From the NCBI GenBank assembly GCA_035295125.1, contig DATGJP010000051.1:55185-119184 (forward strand): DNA of 64,000 nt, in the 5' to 3' direction. The DNA is from JAICMB01 sp035295125 (GTDB lineage: Bacteria > Acidobacteriota > Terriglobia > Bryobacterales > Bryobacteraceae). Both the position numbers and the translations under genes were made by a program. How positions within the stretch are numbered: position 1 is the stretch's first letter; every line of letters begins with the position of its first letter. Below the pieces are notes generated by a model that made no database searches, was not told the origin of the DNA, and worked only from the letters and a program-made list of their open reading frames with translations. This document shows positions 25,084 through 33,956 of this stretch, in pieces.

Positions 25084-26773
25084 AACTTCTCTCTACAGTA
25101 TCAGCGGCGAAATCGCTTGGCTCCCGCACTGGAATTGCGACGCGAATCGCATTCAGCACAGCCAGAACGTCGATCGCCTCTTGCGCCAGCGCGCCCGCCA
25201 CCGGCGGCAGAAACCCTGCGGCGGCGGCAACCATGCCCACCAGGCTCAACGCCATGCCGCCCACCGCGCTCTGCAGGGCGATTACCCGCATGCGCCGCCC
25301 GATATGCATCAACTCATCAATCTTCTTCAGCGACGGATCGAGGATCACGGCGCCTGCCGCTTCCGTGATGATGTCGCTGCCGTGCCCGAAGGCCACGCCG
25401 ACCGTCGCCGCCAGCATGGCGGGTGCGTCGTTGATCCCGTCTCCGACGAAGATCGTCTTAGCGCTGCCCGTTTCCGCCTTCACGATCGCCAGCTTATCTT
25501 CGGGACTCTTCGAAGCGTGTACCTCCGCGATGCCCACCGCATTCGCCAGGTGCCGCGCCTCCATTTCCCGGTCGCCAGTAAGCAAAACCACTTTGTGGAT
25601 TTCATGTTTTGGCCCGAGGTGCGCCACGAAAGCTTTCCCCTCGTGCCGCGGTTCATCGAGAAAGTGAAACATGGCTGCGAATGCTTCGTTGATGAACAAC
25701 AGGCACTCTAATCCGGGCCGTGGCGCAGGCAGATCGATTTCCGTGTGTCGCCCGCGGCCCGCCAACCTCACGTACTGGTCGTCGACAATGCCTCGTAATC
25801 CTTCCCCGGGCCTTTCGCTGATGTGCGAAGTAGTCTTCAGCGGCGCGCCGTTGCGTTGCGCGGCATCGATTACAGCGGCGGCCAAGGGATGTTTTGAATA
25901 TTGCTCCAGGCTCGCGGCAAAACTCAGCGCCTCGGTGCGCTCCATGCGGGGCGCACATGTGATGTCCGAGAGCATCGGCCTGCCATACGTAAGCGTACCG
26001 GTCTTATCGAGAATCAGTGTGCTGCACTGTGAGACCTGTTCTAGAATTGCAGGGTCCCGTACGATAATGCTGCTCCTTGCCGACACCGAGACTGCGGCGA
26101 TCACCGCCACCGGAATCGAGATCAGCAGAGGACAGGGCGTCGCAATCACGAGCACCGCAACGAATCGGTGCGCATCGTGCGCCCCAAGCGCGGCCAACGC
26201 CGCCACCAACACCGCCGCCGGCGTATACCACGCGCCCAGGCGCTCCGCCACCCGCCGCATCTTCGGGCGTGCCTGCTGCGATTCCTGCATGACGTGCATG
26301 ATGCGCGCGTAGCGCGAATCGACGGGCAATTTCTCCGCGCGTATCAGCAACACGCCCTCTCCATTGACGGCTCCCGATAGGACCTGTGTTCCGGGCGTTT
26401 TGGCGATGTGAAACGGCTCCCCGGTCAGGTACGACTCGTCCATCGAGCCGCGCCCTTCCATGACGACGCCGTCCACCGGACAAATCTCATGCGGCAACAC
26501 CACCAGCGTGTCTCCGACGCGAACGTCGTCTAATGACGCATCCTGGGTGCGTGATCCCTCACGCCGATGGGCAACGTTCGGTGTGCGTTTGGCAAGCGCC
26601 GCCAGTACCGCCGAAGCGTTCCGTGCGGCATACCGCTCCAGCGCGACCCCGCCTACCAGCATCAGCACGATAATGCCGGCTACGACGTACTGATGCGTCA
26701 AGATGGCGCTGGCGATCGCCAAGCCCGCGAGCAGATCCGAACTGATCGCCCGAGCCACTATCTTCTTGAGCAT
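25031..26773 (-). CDS. Heavy-metal translocating P-type ATPase (P1B type), short form
   Basis: The 580-residue pump has all core ATPase motifs: the TGEP actuator loop, the CPx motif as ATPCPLLIS, DKTGTLTYG with phosphorylated Asp256, the P1B-specific SKHPLAAAV, and GDGINDAPAM. It lacks an N-terminal metal-binding domain and probably the first helix pair, so it is shorter than most (700 or more). TPC rather than CPC in the transport helix departs from copper pumps and resembles CPx variants with less certain metal choice, such as Zn, Cd or Co. No metal regulator is adjacent. It sits in the inner membrane and exports or imports a soft metal. Confidence 0.92.
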   Translation of the reverse strand: MLKKIVARAISSDLLAGLAIASAILTHQYVVAGIIVLMLVGGVALERYAARNASAVLAALAKRTPNVAHRREGSRTQDASLDDVRVGDTLVVLPHEICPVDGVVMEGRGSMDESYLTGEPFHIAKTPGTQVLSGAVNGEGVLLIRAEKLPVDSRYARIMHVMQESQQARPKMRRVAERLGAWYTPAAVLVAALAALGAHDAHRFVAVLVIATPCPLLISIPVAVIAAVSVSARSSIIVRDPAILEQVSQCSTLILDKTGTLTYGRPMLSDITCAPRMERTEALSFAASLEQYSKHPLAAAVIDAAQRNGAPLKTTSHISERPGEGLRGIVDDQYVRLAGRGRHTEIDLPAPRPGLECLLFINEAFAAMFHFLDEPRHEGKAFVAHLGPKHEIHKVVLLTGDREMEARHLANAVGIAEVHASKSPEDKLAIVKAETGSAKTIFVGDGINDAPAMLAATVGVAFGHGSDIITEAAGAVILDPSLKKIDELMHIGRRMRVIALQSAVGGMALSLVGMVAAAAGFLPPVAGALAQEAIDVLAVLNAIRVAIPVREPSDFAADTVERSYEANSVVPAVDSRPSGR

Positions 26774-26831
26774 TCAATTCGAGCTTGCAATCGAGGGGCC
26801 GCGAGGACAGACCGTGGAAGCGTGGTGCGGG

Positions 26832-26890
26832 TGGTTTCGCCTGCCTTTGGACATCACCGAAGACGCACAGGCGAAACCGCCTACGCCACC
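26832..26890. repeat. Intergenic composite repeat, CAGGC family
   Basis: GGTTTCGCCTG (26833-26843) pairs at a distance with CAGGCGAAACC (26868-26878), an 11-bp perfect inverted repeat. It encloses the family block CTTTGGACATCACCGAAGACG and is followed by GCCTACGCCACC. This is the most complete composite copy in the window. It lies between the divergent ATPase and amidohydrolase genes. Confidence 0.75.
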
Positions 26891-26922
26891 GTGATTAAAT
26901 AAATACCGAAGTCGCACTTATC

Positions 26923-28620
26923 ATGAAGCACTACATCATTGTTTTCGCCGCAGCGTCAGCGCTTCTGTCCGCGCAGCCCGCCGACCTGATTCTGCGCAAC
27001 GGCAAAGTGGTCACGCTCGACCCCAAGACCCCCAGTGGCCAGGCGATCGCGATCAGGGGAGGGCGCATCCTCGGAGTGGATTCCGACGCAGAAATAGCGC
27101 GCTATCGCGGACCCGGAACGCAGGTCATCGATCTCGAAGGCCGGCTGGCGATCCCCGGCTTCATCGAAGGACACGGCCATTTCACAGGCATCGGCGAATC
27201 GAAAATGGAGCTGAACCTCCGCAACGCCCGCACCTGGGACGACATCGTCAACATGGTGGCGGCCGCCGCACGCGAGGCTAAGCCCGGCGACTGGATTCTC
27301 GGCCGAGGCTGGCATCAGGCCAAGTGGGAGAAAACTCCGTCGCCGAACGTGGAGGGCTTCCCGGTCCACGATGCGCTAAGCAAGGTGTCCCCAAACAACC
27401 CTGTCCTGCTCACGCATGCCAGCGGTCACGCCGTCTTCGTCAATGCTGCCGCAATGAAGGCCGCCGGGATCACCCGCGACACACCCGACCCACCTGGCGG
27501 CGCCATTTTGAAAGACAAGCAAGGCAATCCGACCGGCGCACTCCAGGAGACTGCGCAGGGGCTCGCCAATCGCGCGCATACCGCCTTTGAAGCGAAGCAA
27601 ACACCGTTCGAGAGAACCCAACATGCCGAGCGCCAGTTGGAATTGGCTGCCGAGGAGTGCCTCTCGAAAGGCATCACGACATTCCAGGACGCCGGTTCAC
27701 CGTTCGCCACCATCGACCTGATGAAGAAGGTGCAGCACGAGAAGAGCCTCGGCATCCGGCTCTGGGTGATGATCCGCGTGCCCACCGACCAGCTTGCGGC
27801 ACGAATCAAGGATTACCGTATTAATGGCGATGCCGACGAACACCTCACCGTTCGAGCCATCAAACGCCAGATCGATGGCGCGCTGGGCTCGCGCGGCGCC
27901 TGGCTCCTGGAACCCTACTCCGATCTGCCGCCCGAAGCACCCAATCGGAGCGGCATGAACACTGAAGACCCCGCCGACATCCACAAGACTGCCGAGATCG
28001 CCATCAACAACGGTTTTCAGCTCTGCATCCATGCCATCGGCGACCGCGCCAATCGCGAAGTGCTGAATATTTATGAAAGCGTCTTTCGTGAACACCCCGA
28101 CAAGAAGAACCTGCGCTGGCGCATCGAACATGCCCAGCATCTCGATCCCGCGGATATCCCACGCTTCGGCCAGCTCGGCGTAATTGCCTCGATGCAGGCG
28201 ATTCACTGCACCTCCGATGCGCCTTACGTACTCGCCAGGCTCGGTCCAAAACGCGCCGAAGCCGGGGCCTATGTCTGGCAGAAGCTCATGAAAACGGGGG
28301 CCATGGTGACCAACGGTACCGACGCGCCCGTGGAGGATGTCAACCCGATCGCGAACTTCTACGCCGCCGTCAGCCGCAAGTTGAGAGACGGGTCCGTGTT
28401 CTACGGAGACCAGCGCATGAGCCGCATCGAGGCACTGCGCTCTTACACGATCAACAACGCGTATGCCGCCTTCGAAGAGAACATCAAGGGCTCGCTCGTG
28501 CCGGGCAAACTCGCCGACATCACCGTGCTCTCGAAAGACATCATGACCATCCCCGAGGACGAAATTCCGTCCACCCAAATCGCCTACACCATAGTCGGCG
28601 GCAAGATTCTGTACCATTGA
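26923..28620 (+). CDS. Exported amidohydrolase (YtcJ-like)
   Basis: The 565-residue protein has a signal peptide (VFAAASALLSAQP). It then shows the layout of the YtcJ/imidazolonepropionase-like amidohydrolases: an N-terminal beta sandwich (DLILRNGKVVTLDP), the metal motif FIEGHGHF, further ligands in CIHAIGDRAN and RIEHAQHL, the acid GTDAPVED, and a closing sandwich with GKLADITVLSKD. It probably hydrolyses an amide or cyclic amide; the substrate is not known. Its TGA overlaps the upstream-most TTG of the methyltransferase frame. It heads a four-gene operon. Confidence 0.88.
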   Translation: MKHYIIVFAAASALLSAQPADLILRNGKVVTLDPKTPSGQAIAIRGGRILGVDSDAEIARYRGPGTQVIDLEGRLAIPGFIEGHGHFTGIGESKMELNLRNARTWDDIVNMVAAAAREAKPGDWILGRGWHQAKWEKTPSPNVEGFPVHDALSKVSPNNPVLLTHASGHAVFVNAAAMKAAGITRDTPDPPGGAILKDKQGNPTGALQETAQGLANRAHTAFEAKQTPFERTQHAERQLELAAEECLSKGITTFQDAGSPFATIDLMKKVQHEKSLGIRLWVMIRVPTDQLAARIKDYRINGDADEHLTVRAIKRQIDGALGSRGAWLLEPYSDLPPEAPNRSGMNTEDPADIHKTAEIAINNGFQLCIHAIGDRANREVLNIYESVFREHPDKKNLRWRIEHAQHLDPADIPRFGQLGVIASMQAIHCTSDAPYVLARLGPKRAEAGAYVWQKLMKTGAMVTNGTDAPVEDVNPIANFYAAVSRKLRDGSVFYGDQRMSRIEALRSYTINNAYAAFEENIKGSLVPGKLADITVLSKDIMTIPEDEIPSTQIAYTIVGGKILYH

Positions 28621-28634
28621 GGATAAGGTCAACG

Positions 28635-29306
28635 GTGCCGCTCCGTCTGCTTCTGGCGATTGTCATGTTCGCGCCTGCGTCGATATACGCACAGGCTGTC
28701 CATCCTCTAACGGGCCGGCACATCGCTCCGGTGATGGGTTATGCGGGAGCCGACTGGCTGGAAAGGTCCTCGCGCGAGCGCGAAGAGCAGCCGGACGAAG
28801 CACTCGACCTGATCGGCATTCAAAAAGGTATGGTGGTGGCGGATGTCGGAGCCGGGACCGGGTTCATCTCGCTGAAGATTGCAGAGCGGGTCGGCCCCAC
28901 CGGTAAAGTCTACGCCAACGATATACAGCCGGAAATGCTCGACCGTCTGCGGCAGAACGCCAAACGTGCGAACGTCACCAATGTCGAAACGGTACTCGGC
29001 TCCGAAACCGATCCCAAGCTGCCTGCGGGCAAGATCGATCTGATCATCATGGTCGACGTGTACCACGAGTTCGCGAGGCCGCAGGAGATGCTCGACAACA
29101 TGCGCGCGGCGCTCAAGCCCGACGGTCGACTCGTGTTTCTGGAGTACAAGAAGGAAGACCCCTCCATCCCGATCCGGCCGGAACACAAAATGTCCACCTC
29201 CGAGGTGAAGATCGAGGTAGAAGCCGAAGGCTACAAACTCGACAAGGTGATCGATACATTGCCGCGCCAGCACATCATTTTCTTCCGCAAAGCTCCGGTG
29301 CAATAG
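28635..29306 (+). CDS. Exported class I SAM-dependent methyltransferase
   Basis: A methyltransferase of about 223 residues. It has the SAM loop VADVGAGTGFIS, the acidic strand end VYANDIQPEM, and the post-motif VDVYHEFARPQEML. It starts with a clear signal peptide (LLLAIVMFAPASIYAQA) although SAM is a cytoplasmic cofactor. GTG 28635 has AAGG six bases upstream and is preferred; the frame opens at TTG 28617, which overlaps the amidohydrolase stop. Similar signal-bearing methyltransferases are seen in acidobacteria and planctomycetes. It may methylate an envelope molecule, or the leader may serve as a membrane anchor facing inward. Confidence 0.85.
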   Translation: MPLRLLLAIVMFAPASIYAQAVHPLTGRHIAPVMGYAGADWLERSSREREEQPDEALDLIGIQKGMVVADVGAGTGFISLKIAERVGPTGKVYANDIQPEMLDRLRQNAKRANVTNVETVLGSETDPKLPAGKIDLIIMVDVYHEFARPQEMLDNMRAALKPDGRLVFLEYKKEDPSIPIRPEHKMSTSEVKIEVEAEGYKLDKVIDTLPRQHIIFFRKAPVQ

Positions 29307-29308
29307 CC

Positions 29309-30136
29309 TTGAAGCACGCCATTTGCAACGAAGTTTACGAGCGACGTCCGTTCGCGGAGGTGTGTCGCAGCATTAAGGCAATTGGCTACGACGGCATCGA
29401 AATTGCGCCATTCACGCTCGCTGAAAAGCCAACCGACATCACGGCGGAACAGCGCCGCGAGTACCGTGCCATGATGCAGTCCGAAGGCCTGCAGTTCGTG
29501 GGTCTGCACTGGATCATGATGTCGCCGAAAGGCCTCCACGCGACGACCCCCGACCGCGAATTGCGTGAGAAAAGCTGGCGCCATGTCGGCGATTTGGTCG
29601 ACTTGTGCGCTGATCTCGGGGAAAACGGCATTGTCGTGTTTGGCTCGCCCCGGCAACGCGGCACCACCGGTGGAGTCACGCGCGAAGATGCAATGAAGAA
29701 CTACATCGAGGGCCTCGCAACGGTGGCGTCACGCGCTGAGGAACGCGGAGTGACCATTCTGGTCGAAGCGTTGCCGAAGAACCAATGCGACGTCATCAAC
29801 TCGCTCGAAGAAGCAGTTTCCATCGTGCATCAAATCGGCAGCCCGGCTGTGCGGACGATGTTCGATTCACATAACGCGGTCGATGAAGCCGAGCCGCACG
29901 CGGAGCTGGTCGACCGGTATTACGACCTGATCCGGCACGTACACGTCAACGAGATGGATGGTCGCCATCCCGGGACGGGCGATTATGACTTTAAGCCGGT
30001 ATTCGAGGTCTTACGGCGCCGGGGCTATGAACGCTGGATCTCGCTCGAGGCGTTCGATTTCACGCCCGGCGCAGAGACGGTGGCTTCCGAGTCGTTGGAA
30101 TACATCAAACAGGAAATCGGAAAACTGAAAACATGA
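29309..30136 (+). CDS. Sugar phosphate isomerase/epimerase (xylose isomerase-like TIM barrel)
   Basis: This 275-residue TIM barrel has the metal ligands of the family: an early Glu (DGIEIAPFTL), Glu in ILVEALPKN, Asp-His in MFDSHNAV, His in VHVNEMDGRHPG and the final Glu in ISLEAFDF. Related enzymes are hydroxypyruvate isomerase and tagatose/psicose epimerases, or inosose-type enzymes; the substrate cannot be read here. It starts with TTG two bases after the methyltransferase stop, and its own stop overlaps the next ATG (ATGA), so it is part of the same translational chain. Confidence 0.88.
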   Translation: MKHAICNEVYERRPFAEVCRSIKAIGYDGIEIAPFTLAEKPTDITAEQRREYRAMMQSEGLQFVGLHWIMMSPKGLHATTPDRELREKSWRHVGDLVDLCADLGENGIVVFGSPRQRGTTGGVTREDAMKNYIEGLATVASRAEERGVTILVEALPKNQCDVINSLEEAVSIVHQIGSPAVRTMFDSHNAVDEAEPHAELVDRYYDLIRHVHVNEMDGRHPGTGDYDFKPVFEVLRRRGYERWISLEAFDFTPGAETVASESLEYIKQEIGKLKT

Positions 30137-31092
30137 AGAAATATGTAGTAACCGGAGGAGCCGGTTTCATCGGGTCGGCGCTTGTGCGCGGGCTGATCGC
30201 GCGCGGCGATGGTGAGATCCACGTGATCGACAATCTGTTCAGCGGCAGCAAGCAGAATCTCAAGGAAGTTTGGTCGAGCCTGGAGTTGCACGTCACGGAT
30301 ATCCGTAATTACGAGGAGATCTTTCCCGTGATTCGCGGCGCCGACACCGTGTTTCACCTGGCGGCGATCCCCTCTGTGCCGCGGTCGATTCGGGAGCCGG
30401 TCCCGTCGCATGAATCCAACATCGACGGTACCTTCAATATCTACCGGGCGGCGGCCGATGGAGGTGTAGGACGGGTCGTGTACGCCGCGTCGTCCTCGGC
30501 GTACGGCGACACCGAAGTGCTTCCGAAAGTGGAAACCATGGCTCCGCGACCCAAATCGCCGTACGCGGCCCAGAAGCTCATGGGCGAGTATTACGGCTCG
30601 GTCTTCTCGTCCTGCTTCGGCCTGGACACCGTGTCTCTGCGATTCTTCAATGTATTTGGTGAACGCCAGGACCCGTCCAGCCCCTATTCCGGCGTAATCT
30701 CACTGTTCATGACCGCGCTACTCGACCGGCGCAGTCCGACGATGTTCGGGGACGGCGAGCAGTCCCGCGACTTCACCTATGTCGAGGACGTGGTCGCGCT
30801 GGTGATGAAGGCCGCGGTTGCGCACGGGGTCTCGGGCAAGTTGTACAACGCAGGGAACGGCAATCGCTACACGCTGAACCAGGTGTGGAACACGCTGCAG
30901 AAGATCGAAGGAGTCGAGATACCGGCAAACTACGGCCCACCGCGCGAAGGCGACGTCCGGCATTCACAGGCCGACACGACCGCCGCGAAGCGCGATCTCG
31001 GCCACGATCCGCAGTACTCGTTAGAGCAGGGACTTCGAAGGACGCTGGCCTGGTACCGGAGCACGAAGGTACACCCGGTCACCGTGCCTTAG
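30133..31092 (+). CDS. NAD-dependent epimerase/dehydratase (GalE-like SDR)
   Basis: The 319-residue protein has the N-terminal NAD loop TGGAGFIGSALVRGL, the catalytic ASSSAYG serine region and the YAAQK tyrosine-lysine pair. A sugar-nucleotide domain follows (RFFNVFGERQDPSS, GDGEQSRDFTYV). It most resembles UDP-glucose or UDP-N-acetylglucosamine 4-epimerases used for cell surface polysaccharides. It overlaps the isomerase gene by four bases and ends four bases into the convergent Uma2 gene. Confidence 0.92.
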   Translation: MKKYVVTGGAGFIGSALVRGLIARGDGEIHVIDNLFSGSKQNLKEVWSSLELHVTDIRNYEEIFPVIRGADTVFHLAAIPSVPRSIREPVPSHESNIDGTFNIYRAAADGGVGRVVYAASSSAYGDTEVLPKVETMAPRPKSPYAAQKLMGEYYGSVFSSCFGLDTVSLRFFNVFGERQDPSSPYSGVISLFMTALLDRRSPTMFGDGEQSRDFTYVEDVVALVMKAAVAHGVSGKLYNAGNGNRYTLNQVWNTLQKIEGVEIPANYGPPREGDVRHSQADTTAAKRDLGHDPQYSLEQGLRRTLAWYRSTKVHPVTVP

Positions 31093-31661
31093 CTCAAGGT
31101 GTCAACGCCGTGATAAATCAGCCGGAGGGGCAACTCACAACCCAACGACGCTAGTTTGATCACGCCTTCGATATCCCGAACCGTCTCGATCTTCCAGTCC
31201 CCGTCAGGCAGGCGGCTATAGCGTTCGACATTGACCGCTTCCTGAGATACCAAGAGATATTCGGAAAGGGACGGTAACTGGCGATACAACCAGCTCTTTT
31301 GCCCGCGATCAAAGATCTGCGTCGAGGGCGATAGAACCTCGGCAATCAACGTGGGGTTGGTTATCGTGTCGTGTTTCTCGTCAACGTACTGGGGAGAGCC
31401 GCAGAGCACAGTTACGTCTGGATAGGTGATCATGCGCTGCCAATCGACACACACGCGTGCGTCCGGGCTAAATACTAAACATCGGCCCAAGAGGCGACTC
31501 CCAAGCTCGCGGCACAAGTTGCCGGTGATCAATGCATGAGCGAGAGAGCCTCCTGCCATGGCGACAATCTCGCCTTCGATCCACTCGTGTTTGGTTTCAG
31601 CGGCGCGTTCGAGCTCCAGATATTCTTCCGGGCTGACGCGTGTTACGGGCTGAGACGACAT
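31089..31661 (-). CDS. Uma2-family (DUF820) putative restriction-endonuclease-fold protein
   Basis: A 190-residue protein with the Uma2 pattern: SPEEYLELERAAETKHEWIEGEIVAM at the N-terminus, PDARVCVDWQRMITYPDVTV and TLIAEVLSPSTQIFDRGQK in the core. These place the PD-(D/E)xK residues of the nuclease fold (Asp in YPDV, Glu in AEVLS). The family is extremely abundant in cyanobacteria and acidobacteria and its role is not established. It starts at 31661, overlapping the region upstream of the transpeptidase gene, to which it is divergent. Confidence 0.9.
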   Translation of the reverse strand: MSSQPVTRVSPEEYLELERAAETKHEWIEGEIVAMAGGSLAHALITGNLCRELGSRLLGRCLVFSPDARVCVDWQRMITYPDVTVLCGSPQYVDEKHDTITNPTLIAEVLSPSTQIFDRGQKSWLYRQLPSLSEYLLVSQEAVNVERYSRLPDGDWKIETVRDIEGVIKLASLGCELPLRLIYHGVDTLS

Positions 31662-31683
31662 GGGAGCTGTTTCTACTATTATT

Positions 31684-32499
31684 ATGGTCCCTATGCCGGG
31701 TTTTCTTTTATCTCGCCGGGCGGTCCTGGGCGGACTGCTCGCGGGAGTGGCTCAAAACCCGAGTCGGGAGGCTCTGGTCCTCCTCGATGTACGGACCCGG
31801 CGTGTGCTCGCAGCGACGGGGGGCGAGAGGGCCAGGAGGTGGCTGGCACCACCTGGATCGACGGTCAAGCCATTCGCCATTTCTGCCCTGCTTGAGGCGG
31901 GGAAACTACGGAAGGACGAAGCATTCCCTTGTCCGGGAAAGCTGATTCTGGCGGGGAGGTCTTTTGCCTGCTCCCATCCTCCGATCGGCGTGCCGATTCA
32001 GCCTTCTACAGCCATCGCGTATTCATGCAATTGTTTCGTCGCGCACTTCGCGCAGCGGTTTGAGCCGGGAGAACTGGCGCGGTTCTTTACGCGGATGCAG
32101 TTCACGTCCGACACCGGGAAGATCGAGCCCGCTATCACGGCCGAGGACCGGCAGCTTCAGGCGTTGGGGGAGAGCCGGGTCCTCGTAACGCCGTTCGGGC
32201 TCGCCTCTTTGTATGCCCGGCTGGCTGCCGTGGCTCGGCCGGAGGTTCTCGAAGGACTGGAGGGCGCAGTGGAATATGGGACGGCGCAACTGGCAAGGAT
32301 TCCCGAGGTACGGCTCGCTGGTAAAACCGGGAGCGCGGTGATACAACAGAACCAGCGCGTCGCCTGGTTTGCCGGTTTCGCGCCCAGCCGCTCGCCGGAA
32401 ATCGCCGTCGCCGTGGCTGTTCCCGGATATTCCGGTGGTTCGGATGCGGCGCCGATTGCCGGGCGTATCCTTCAGACCCATTTTGCGAGGAAATCGTGA
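31684..32499 (+). CDS. Compact exported transpeptidase-fold (penicillin-binding-like) protein
   Basis: About 271 residues holding a single serine transpeptidase/beta-lactamase domain. All three active-site motifs are present: SxxK as STVK (Ser59, Lys62), SxN as SCN (Ser114-Asn116) and KTGS (Lys214). The N-terminus LLSRRAVLGGLLAG is a twin-arginine-like leader, so export is likely. It has no glycosyltransferase or dimerisation domain and is much shorter than PBP2-type proteins, so it may be a D,D-peptidase or a class D-like enzyme. The start may be 31684 or 31693. Its stop overlaps the GTG of the SpoIID-like gene by four bases. Confidence 0.8.
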   Translation: MVPMPGFLLSRRAVLGGLLAGVAQNPSREALVLLDVRTRRVLAATGGERARRWLAPPGSTVKPFAISALLEAGKLRKDEAFPCPGKLILAGRSFACSHPPIGVPIQPSTAIAYSCNCFVAHFAQRFEPGELARFFTRMQFTSDTGKIEPAITAEDRQLQALGESRVLVTPFGLASLYARLAAVARPEVLEGLEGAVEYGTAQLARIPEVRLAGKTGSAVIQQNQRVAWFAGFAPSRSPEIAVAVAVPGYSGGSDAAPIAGRILQTHFARKS

Positions 32500-33956
32500 T
32501 CCGCGCTGTTGCCTTTTTTGCCCTCTTGCCGCTTTGCGCCGAACCGGGCGTGGTTCGCGTGCGGCTTACGCAGTCGCAGCAGCACCGCGTGGTCTCCATC
32601 GGAATCGAACAGTACGTCGCCGCAGTGCTCGCTGGTGAGAGCAGCGTTTTTCAATCCGATGAGGCGCTCAAGGCGATGGCCGTGGTAGTTCGCACCTACG
32701 CTACACGCCTCCAGGGACGGCACAGCAAGGAAGGCTACGACTTCTGTTCGACGACGCATTGCCAGCGGGTCGAACTTGGCGCGGTGACGCCACGGCTTCT
32801 GGCTGCTGCCGAGGCGACGTCGGGTGAGTTGATCTGGTACGAGGGCAAGCCGGCCTTCACGTCGTACACCGCCAACTGCGGCGGCCGGACGGAGGAGGCG
32901 CGTAGCGTCTGGGAGGGCATCGGCGCACCGTACTTGAAGTCCCTTGACGACCCCTACTGTCTCCGGTCGGGCGGCGCGCCGTGGCATTGGACCGCCGCGC
33001 CGCAGGAGATCGTCGGCGCGCTTCGCGAGTATGGACTCAAATGCCCGGCAGCGCTGCAGGAGATTGCCGAGGAGAAGAAGACCGTCTCGGGGCGGGCCAA
33101 ACAGTTGCGGCTCTCCGGCGGAGGCGAAGTGATCTCCATCGATGCCTCGTCGTTCCGGTTTGCTATGGGCCGGGTGTTGGGCTGGAACACCATCCGGAGC
33201 AACCGGTTCGATGTTCGCTTTTCCGATGGGAGGTTCGTTTTCGACGGCAAGGGAGCGGGCCACGGCGTCGGGCTATGCCAGCGCGGCGCGGAGCAGATGG
33301 GAACCGAAGGGCGCAGCTATCGCGAGATTCTCAGCTTTTACTTCCCGGATAACCTCATAGGGTTAAACGCTAAAGGTCTGAAGTGGACACGGCTCGGCGG
33401 CGAAACGGTCGCCGTCATGACTACGCGTCCGGACCACGACGCTCCGCTCGTATCGCAAGCTGACCGGCTGACCCACGCCCTTTCGAACGAAACCCACCTG
33501 GCGACACCGCGCAATATCGAGATTCGGGTTTATCCCGATGTCGACACGTTTCGGAATGCCACGGGAGAGCCCGGTTGGGTGGCCGCCGAGACGCGGGGCA
33601 CGCGGATTCATCTGCAACCAACCGCCGCGCAGGGTGCACTGCGGCACGAGTTGCTTCACGTGCTCGTCGAAAGCCAGGCGAAACCGGACTTGCCGGTCTG
33701 GTTTCGTGAGGGACTGGTCGAATACCTGGATTCGCCTTCGCACCCGAGCACCGATGGGACTACCGTCATCGAGGTGGATATGCGCCAGCGCACGGATGCG
33801 CCCCGCGCACGGGCAGCTTATGCCGCCGCCAAGCAGCAGGTCGCGTCGCTGGTACAGCGCTACGGGACGGGGACGGTTTCGGGCTGGCTCACTCGCGGGC
33901 TTCCTCCCGAACTGAACCTTTCCACCAACAGCCAGGCCCCGACGAAGAGCAAGTAG
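32496..33956 (+). CDS. SpoIID/LytB-domain protein with C-terminal HExxH metallopeptidase-like domain
   Basis: A 486-residue protein with a signal peptide. The first 285 residues are a SpoIID/LytB domain: YVAAVLAGESSVFQSDEALKAMAV, YDFCSTTHCQ, and the closing GKGAGHGVGLCQRGAEQMG. SpoIID proteins are lytic transglycosylases acting on glycan strands lacking stem peptides. A further 170 residues hold HELLH at 384-388 with WFREGLVEYLDS after it, the pattern of peptidase MA-like gluzincins. The combination in one chain is unusual. It is translationally coupled to the transpeptidase gene (four-base overlap), and its last 97 bases overlap the convergent membrane protein gene. Confidence 0.85.
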   Translation: MIRAVAFFALLPLCAEPGVVRVRLTQSQQHRVVSIGIEQYVAAVLAGESSVFQSDEALKAMAVVVRTYATRLQGRHSKEGYDFCSTTHCQRVELGAVTPRLLAAAEATSGELIWYEGKPAFTSYTANCGGRTEEARSVWEGIGAPYLKSLDDPYCLRSGGAPWHWTAAPQEIVGALREYGLKCPAALQEIAEEKKTVSGRAKQLRLSGGGEVISIDASSFRFAMGRVLGWNTIRSNRFDVRFSDGRFVFDGKGAGHGVGLCQRGAEQMGTEGRSYREILSFYFPDNLIGLNAKGLKWTRLGGETVAVMTTRPDHDAPLVSQADRLTHALSNETHLATPRNIEIRVYPDVDTFRNATGEPGWVAAETRGTRIHLQPTAAQGALRHELLHVLVESQAKPDLPVWFREGLVEYLDSPSHPSTDGTTVIEVDMRQRTDAPRARAAYAAAKQQVASLVQRYGTGTVSGWLTRGLPPELNLSTNSQAPTKSK

